DNA of 64,000 nucleotides from Nemania diffusa (lineage: Eukaryota > Ascomycota > Sordariomycetes > Xylariales > Xylariaceae), in contig JBBPUQ010000003.1 of the NCBI GenBank assembly GCA_038501195.1, forward strand, positions 2,310,501 to 2,374,500, given 5' to 3'. This document shows, piece by piece, positions 58,931 to 64,000 of the stretch; position 1 is the first letter of the stretch; each line of letters opens with the position of its first letter. The notes beneath the pieces were generated by a model. That model had not been told where the DNA came from. It did no database searches and worked only from the letters and a program-made list of their open reading frames with translations. Made by a program: the position numbers and the translations under genes.

Positions 58931-61900
58931 GCCTTGTTTCAAGTACAGGGGAGATACCAGCCACTTTATCTACGCAACTATTCATGACTTGAACCGACAC
59001 AAAACCACAACTATGACTTGACTTAAACACGAAAATCGATGCGCACAGGTGCTCCCATGTTACCAAATAGGCATGCAAGGGTGGGCTTTAATTATTTCGA
59101 TTGAAGTACCTAGTATTTCACAAGGGATTACGGAGTCCCTAGTGTCACTGAATATACCGCAGGAAACTGGAAATGTGAAGCCGATGTAATGTCTTATATT
59201 ATCTATAACCTGACGGTTTTAGAGCCACCAAATGACGAACAGCTCAAGGAGTTAGGGGCGAGCATGGGTCTCAAGTACACCTCTAGAGGCTAGTTTTGGT
59301 TTTCGAAAGTATGGGGAAGGATGCTGGGGTGCTTTTCCTTTGTTCTCCTTTGTATGAAGGAAGACGGTGATGAAGGGTCTCTTTCTGTGGGGCTTTCATG
59401 TGTTCGGTAGTCGGTGTTGACTACAAAACGAGTGCATCATGATGTGGATGGAGATGACGAATATACGGCCGCAAGGGATCTTGGAATGGCTGGTAGCCAG
59501 ATGCTATCAGTGGAGTAGGATCAGCAGGCCGAAAGGCCTATGCATGTTGGGGAAAACGATTAACAGTATTTTCTCCAAGAGGAAGCAGGTAAAATATCTG
59601 CATCTCTTAGGAGTCTGTGGGCTGGTGAACAGAAAAAGAATCTGTCCGTATCCAGGCTTGGCAGGCCCAGCGAGAGACGAGGAGGTTCCTCTGTGTATAC
59701 ATAATACGATTGGTCGACCAGTTGTCCGGCCCTTGCTACTATAGATGTCGTTATTGAATCATTTCGTCATGGCCAATCTGTGTTTCTTGTAGACAAAGGA
59801 TCCTACCAGGGTCTATTCTCGAGGCCGTTATTAGTTTTCAGTATTGTGGAACAGGTGCAAGAGTGTGTATAGGCATCCACATCGATTAACACGGGGAGAT
59901 ATTGCACGTAGAATTCCTATTTGTTAAGCAGTATCCAGATCTTCAACTCAACTAGTCAGTCTCATTTCACCAGTTAGCCATAGGTTAGCTATCCTTGCTA
60001 GAAGAACGGGTGGAATATACCCCTAAACCCACTTCCATAGCATTGTTTTCTTTTCCCTTTTGCCTACCCATAAGAACCAGAACCAGAGGCAGAGTCAACT
60101 TCTATACAACTAACAATAATTTAATAGATAAATAAACACGAACTGCAGCGGGGCTGTTGAGTGCTACACTAATTATTTGTCACATGCTGCATTATATTAC
60201 TCACTGCCACTGCGTAGTCTGGTAGTAGTAATATGAGCAACACTCGGGAGTTTTCATACCCTACTAGTACAGGTGCTAGAGAAAAAGAAACAGACGTAGG
60301 AACCTTAACTCGCGATGAGTTTACATTGTGATAAGGAGTGCAATACCTATTCATACATACACTCTATAGCCACGCCCGTTCAGACCAAACGAGTTAAGCT
60401 TTGTGTATAAAAACTAGATACCCTATAGAAACCAAGCTTAGAAAGTACCTCTTTCTAGAATGAAACAACAGCGGACTAAGGTATTAGATGACCGGAATAG
60501 CAAATTATAGGCTTTATACCTAGCAATAGGGGGGAGACTCTGAAAGCATAAGCAACACCATGAACTATCAAGGCTAGAAGATTAAGGTAATAATAAGGAG
60601 GTCCTAAATATTTACACATTTTATGTTGGTTGAATAGCTATGGCTATTAAGTTAGTATTTATACATGAACATAGCACGTATATACATCCAGGTCCTAGGA
60701 TCCCTCCTATGTATATCTGAAAGCCTATGAAAGTACTTCTAGTTACCATGCACAAAGTAACGCACACGCACATATATATACATACACACAACTGCTAAAA
60801 TAAACTCTAGGGTATTGGACCCCATTCTGCCTATAAACTTGAGCTTGGTGGTATCTCTCCCGTTAGTAGCCCATGCTCTCACCAGCAGTACAAAGAAAAG
60901 CCGGGCGCCAAAAAGGGAACCTCATCGTTCCAAACTTGTAGATCTAAAACTGAAGTATATAGGGTGAAAGTATGGATAGTTTTCTGAGCCACAGAAGAAA
61001 GAAAATACCTATAGGGGCCCCGTTTTTAGGACACGCTGTTATCAGTGTATCTAACAGCATTTCTATCCTTATTGTGCCGGTCAGGTCATCTTAATTATAA
61101 CCTTTTTCGAGCCGTATGCTATTGTATTATACACAACGTTGCAAAGCAACCTAGTGTTGTAGCAATATTGGAATAGGAACAGGTGAAACGTCAAAAACAT
61201 TATTTTTATAGAGAGCAGGCGCTTATAAACCTAGCAGTTCCTTCGACCTAGCAATAAAAAACTAGTCATGCAGTTGCTACAACACTGTTATATAATGCAT
61301 ATAACAGAATGCCGAAAAGTTCAACAGGGTGGCAACCTAAGTAGCTAACGCTCAAGTTCCAGTGTATCCTAAAAAGGGGATCCCTTGAGGCAGGTTCATA
61401 GGGTGGCGTATACTAATTAGTATATATCTCCCTGGGTAGATTAGGTGGTCAGCTCCAACGCCGAATATTTAGATGTGGCCCTCTTATCTTTCCTGCTCCA
61501 TTTATTCTAAAAGTGTTTACTATGGTCTCAAGTTGTGGTACGGTACTAATAAAGATTATCATTACTCTCGGCTCGACCTGGTATGATTTGTCCGATACCA
61601 GGACTGGTTTTTTTCTGGCCCTGTTACACATGTATACCGATATTAAAGTCTCAGATACCTATTCCATTCATTATACCTACTATAATTGCCCTAGCCCACA
61701 ATCTACCAAAGCTTTAAAGCCAAGGGTAGAGATTTAGTAAGAAAGAATGATCTGAAGGATGGCTGCCTTAGGGTTGGAAGTACGTTACTTCTCTCGCCGG
61801 TTTACGATATTGGCGGCAGTTAGGTACGGTATATCACAAAAGTCACTATGTTGAGATCCGATGACACAATTTTAAATTAAGGAGACAGTATAAATAGTCT

Positions 61901-62666
61901 TGAAGTGTAATAGGTATTATAACCTTTAGGTAGCATTCAAACTGTATTGCTATAGTGAACTAAGAAGCGGGATAGCAAAGGCCTTCGAACTCACCCCCCG
62001 GCCATACCAAACCTTGCCTTGCCTTGCCTAGCCTCGAGCTCCTTGGACCTACCAAACCGTTATATATATATTTAGTATAAGCCACGTCAACCGCACATGA
62101 TATGGGTTACTCGACTTTCTGCCGAGGAAAGCCCCTCATATTCCTTGTTGCTCGTAGACGTCGTACCATAGTATGGTATGCATGTAACACAAACACCCGC
62201 TAGTTACTGAACCCTCCCATTTGCCAATTAGAGTCTGGTTTTGCAAGCGGGCAAAAAATGCCGTTATACCCTTTATATTGTTGTACAGTGCTGATGCCGT
62301 TCCGATGATGTCCACTTGTAGCATGCGGTGCATCTAATCCAGTCCCGATAATGTGGTACGCCTTGTTATATAGTCTTGGTCTCTGATGCGTCATTGTGTC
62401 ATGATTGTTCGTAAACCGATGGGTTTAGAAAGATTGAAACCTGACAAAAGAAAATGCAACGCCAAACTCCTTGCAAAAAAGATAAAATTCTAGTCATTCG
62501 AATGAAAAGCATTGTTTTGTTCGCTCGTAGACCAAACTGCCGTGGTTCGCTTCTCCGAGCGAGAGTCACAGAAAGAAAAGTCCTCGGTTACATGAGAGCA
62601 GCCTAGCCTAAGCAGTCCGATTTGAGCAAATGGTGATTGCGAAGTTGACCGCATCGAGCATCAGTT
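58931..62666. other. Gene-free AT-rich region, 3.7 kb
   Basis: No gene is supported. 58931 to about 59760 may include 3' UTR (a 101-codon frame at 59439-59744 has no family features). From about 59900 to 62400 the DNA is AT-rich with several inverted repeats (61035-61058, 61152-61287, 61286-61308) and a TTGCC tandem near 62013. This looks like old repeat DNA, possibly altered by repeat-induced point mutation, but no transposon protein can be read. Confidence 0.45.
61152..61308. repeat. Inverted repeats in AT-rich DNA
   Basis: AGTGTTGTAGCAA (61152-61164) is perfectly inverted at 61275-61287 (TTGCTACAACACT). The second arm overlaps another perfect hairpin, CTGTTATAT/ATATAACAG (61286-61308). 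This could be the remnant of a small fold-back element. Confidence 0.6.
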
Positions 62667-64000
62667 TTACAGACCCTCTTCACCAGCCTTACATAACTTG
62701 ATCTCTCGTCCCCATTCGGACTTGAGGACTTGAGAGGCGGTAATACGCCTCGAGGGATTGGGATCTAGTATGGAGTAGATGACATTGCGGCATCGCGCCT
62801 ATACAGACCGCTCTTGTTAGTATATATCCTCAAAGACAGAGAATATAGGATGGAGGGAGGGGCCTAGGAAAATATAGGATGACCTACACGATGTAAAGAC
62901 TCGATAGGGCCGTAGCCTTCTTCATCGCGACGACCCTCTAGATATCGTTCGTAAAATTCGTCCTCGTCCTTCTTCGCCACACGCCATAAATGCCTGCCTG
63001 TCCGCATAGCCATGTAAATAACGCCGCACGCCCACAGGTCTACCGCACGGGCATCGAATTCCCTATCGATGTATTCTTCAGGGGCAATGTACGGCGCGGA
63101 GCCACAAAGACCAGAAACCATGTGCGCACTATTCTCCCATGCCATCCTGAAACATTCGCCATTGCCAAAATCCGTGATTTTCAACGCGCCGTGACAAGTT
63201 AAAAGCAAGTTTTCGGGTTTTAAATCCCGATGAGCGACCCCCATCTCGTGCATGTACTCGACACCGCGCATCATCTGTTTGAAGTAACAGTCTGCCTCTA
63301 CAACCTCTAATTTCCCGGCAGTGAGAACTAGGGTATAAAGATCGCCGCCGGAGCAATACTCCATGACCTCACAATAGTCTCCCTTCTGATCTTTCAGCAG
63401 ATCTAGTGTGTGTATCACGTTGGGATGCCGCAGAGACGACGAAATGCAGAATTCGGCCGTCAATCGCTTGCTGTATTTCTTCTCGCTTTCTTCTGGGCGA
63501 CGCCGAAATTCCTTGACGGCAAAAAGCTTCTCCCCATTATCCACCTTTTTATGTGATATTCTCACGATACCGAATGCGCCCCGGCCAACCACTTCCTGAC
63601 ATTTTCCATATTTCTCGACAAGCGTCGCACTTTGATTAGGACCCCCTTTCTTGTCATTAGCGATCGAATCCTTTTCTTCCTGCAGAGTGTCGACCCAGCT
63701 GGACACGAGCGACAGATCAGCTTCGGGTGCCTCTTGCTTTCTACCCAGCAGAGACTTGAACATGTCGCTGAGCTTCTCCTGGCGCCTACTGGCCTTGAGG
63801 TGGTGTTCATGACCACCAGGGACATTGACATTGGCGACGTAGCGTTGCGCAAATTGTTGCGCAGACTTGGGCGTGGGGGCTACCTCTGTACTAGAAGAGC
63901 GAGACGGCGCAGTTGTTTTCGCCGGCGCGGTTGTTTTTGCCGGCACGGTTGTTTTCGCAGGCGCACTGGTAACAGATGTAACAGGAGCAGGGCTGGGCAC
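62667..64000 (-). CDS. HAL4/SAT4-type serine/threonine kinase (5' end outside window)
   Basis: Two exons are visible on the minus strand, 64000-62888 and 62798-62667, separated by a 89-nt intron (donor GTAGGT, acceptor GTATAG). The 5' end lies beyond the window, so about 414 residues of the C-terminal part are seen. The kinase domain has all landmarks: VGRGAFGIVR Gly loop, FAVKEF lysine, HRDLKPENLLL, DFGNGE in the DFG position, SAPYIAPEEY, and the closing PSRRITASQVLKSEWGREI in the last exon. DFGNGE and the closing region are typical of the fungal Hal4/Sat4-Hal5-Npr1 group, which in yeast controls potassium uptake and nutrient-transporter stability at the plasma membrane. Upstream of the kinase is an Ala/Pro/Thr/Lys-rich stretch with tandem PAKTT units (about 63895-63965), then a basic segment. 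Confidence 0.9.
63889..63970 (-). repeat. PAKTT-encoding tandem repeat
   Basis: The kinase N-terminal region holds four consecutive six-residue units of the type (A/V)PAKTT, then a degenerate APSRSS. At the DNA level these are near-identical 18-nt units differing at a few positions, so the count may vary between strains. Confidence 0.8.

Noticed and set aside
1..64000. CRISPR array, prophage, bacterial operon or secondary-metabolite cluster
   Set aside because: The sequence is eukaryotic with spliced genes. No regularly spaced direct repeats with unique spacers and no core biosynthetic enzyme (PKS, NRPS, terpene cyclase) were seen.

Overview
The window looks like nuclear DNA of a filamentous ascomycete (Pezizomycotina; probably a Sordariomycete, perhaps Xylariales, though that last step is only an impression). 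The genes have short introns of about 50-110 nt with GTAAGT-like donors and CTAAC/CTAAT branch points. The housekeeping set is fungal: YAK1, a three-RRM PUB1/TIA-1 protein, RPL2, ADO1, BUD31, RPC19, a complex I LYR subunit, an EST1/SMG7 protein and a HAL4/SAT4 kinase. Intergenic DNA is peppered with TACCTA/TAGGTA motifs and AT-rich patches. No tRNA, rRNA, CRISPR array or intact transposase gene could be supported. All exon structures were built by hand from splice motifs and reading-frame continuity.

Layout. 0-31 kb is gene-sparse: an EH-domain IRS4-like protein (1.7-3.6 kb), a tandem PH-domain protein (6.8-8.1 kb), a secreted GH5 glycosidase (10.5-11.9 kb), a probable Mediator tail subunit on the minus strand (14.4-15.7 kb), PUB1 (18.1-19.8 kb), the DYRK kinase YAK1 (23.7-26.6 kb) and an RRM protein (minus, 29.2-30.3 kb) divergent from RPL2 (30.9-31.9 kb).

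33.7-39.5 kb holds the most unusual locus: a large, apparently broken NLR/STAND-like gene. It begins where a NACHT domain would normally end. It then carries a winged-helix-like segment, ankyrin repeats, a long region I recognise as conserved in fungal NLR-type proteins, and a purine-nucleoside-phosphorylase-like domain at the C-terminus. Splicing explains most breaks in the frame, but two frameshifts remain.

40-52 kb is a compact housekeeping block with alternating convergent and divergent genes: ADO1 and EST1/SMG7 converge, EST1/SMG7 and a ZNF511-like gene diverge, the ZNF511-like gene and BUD31 converge, BUD31 and the NDUFA6 homologue diverge, and the NDUFA6 homologue and RPC19 converge. 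A roughly 280-bp fold-back MITE flanked by TA sits in the BUD31/NDUFA6 promoter. The NDUFA6 homologue uses a GC-AG intron before a 12-nt last exon.

52-64 kb is again sparse: a conserved proline/serine-rich protein of unknown function (57.4-58.9 kb), an AT-rich stretch with inverted repeats, and the 3' part of a HAL4/SAT4-type kinase running off the right edge. The genes do not form an obvious pathway or a secondary-metabolite cluster. The most likely candidate for unusual biology is the NLR/ankyrin/phosphorylase locus.
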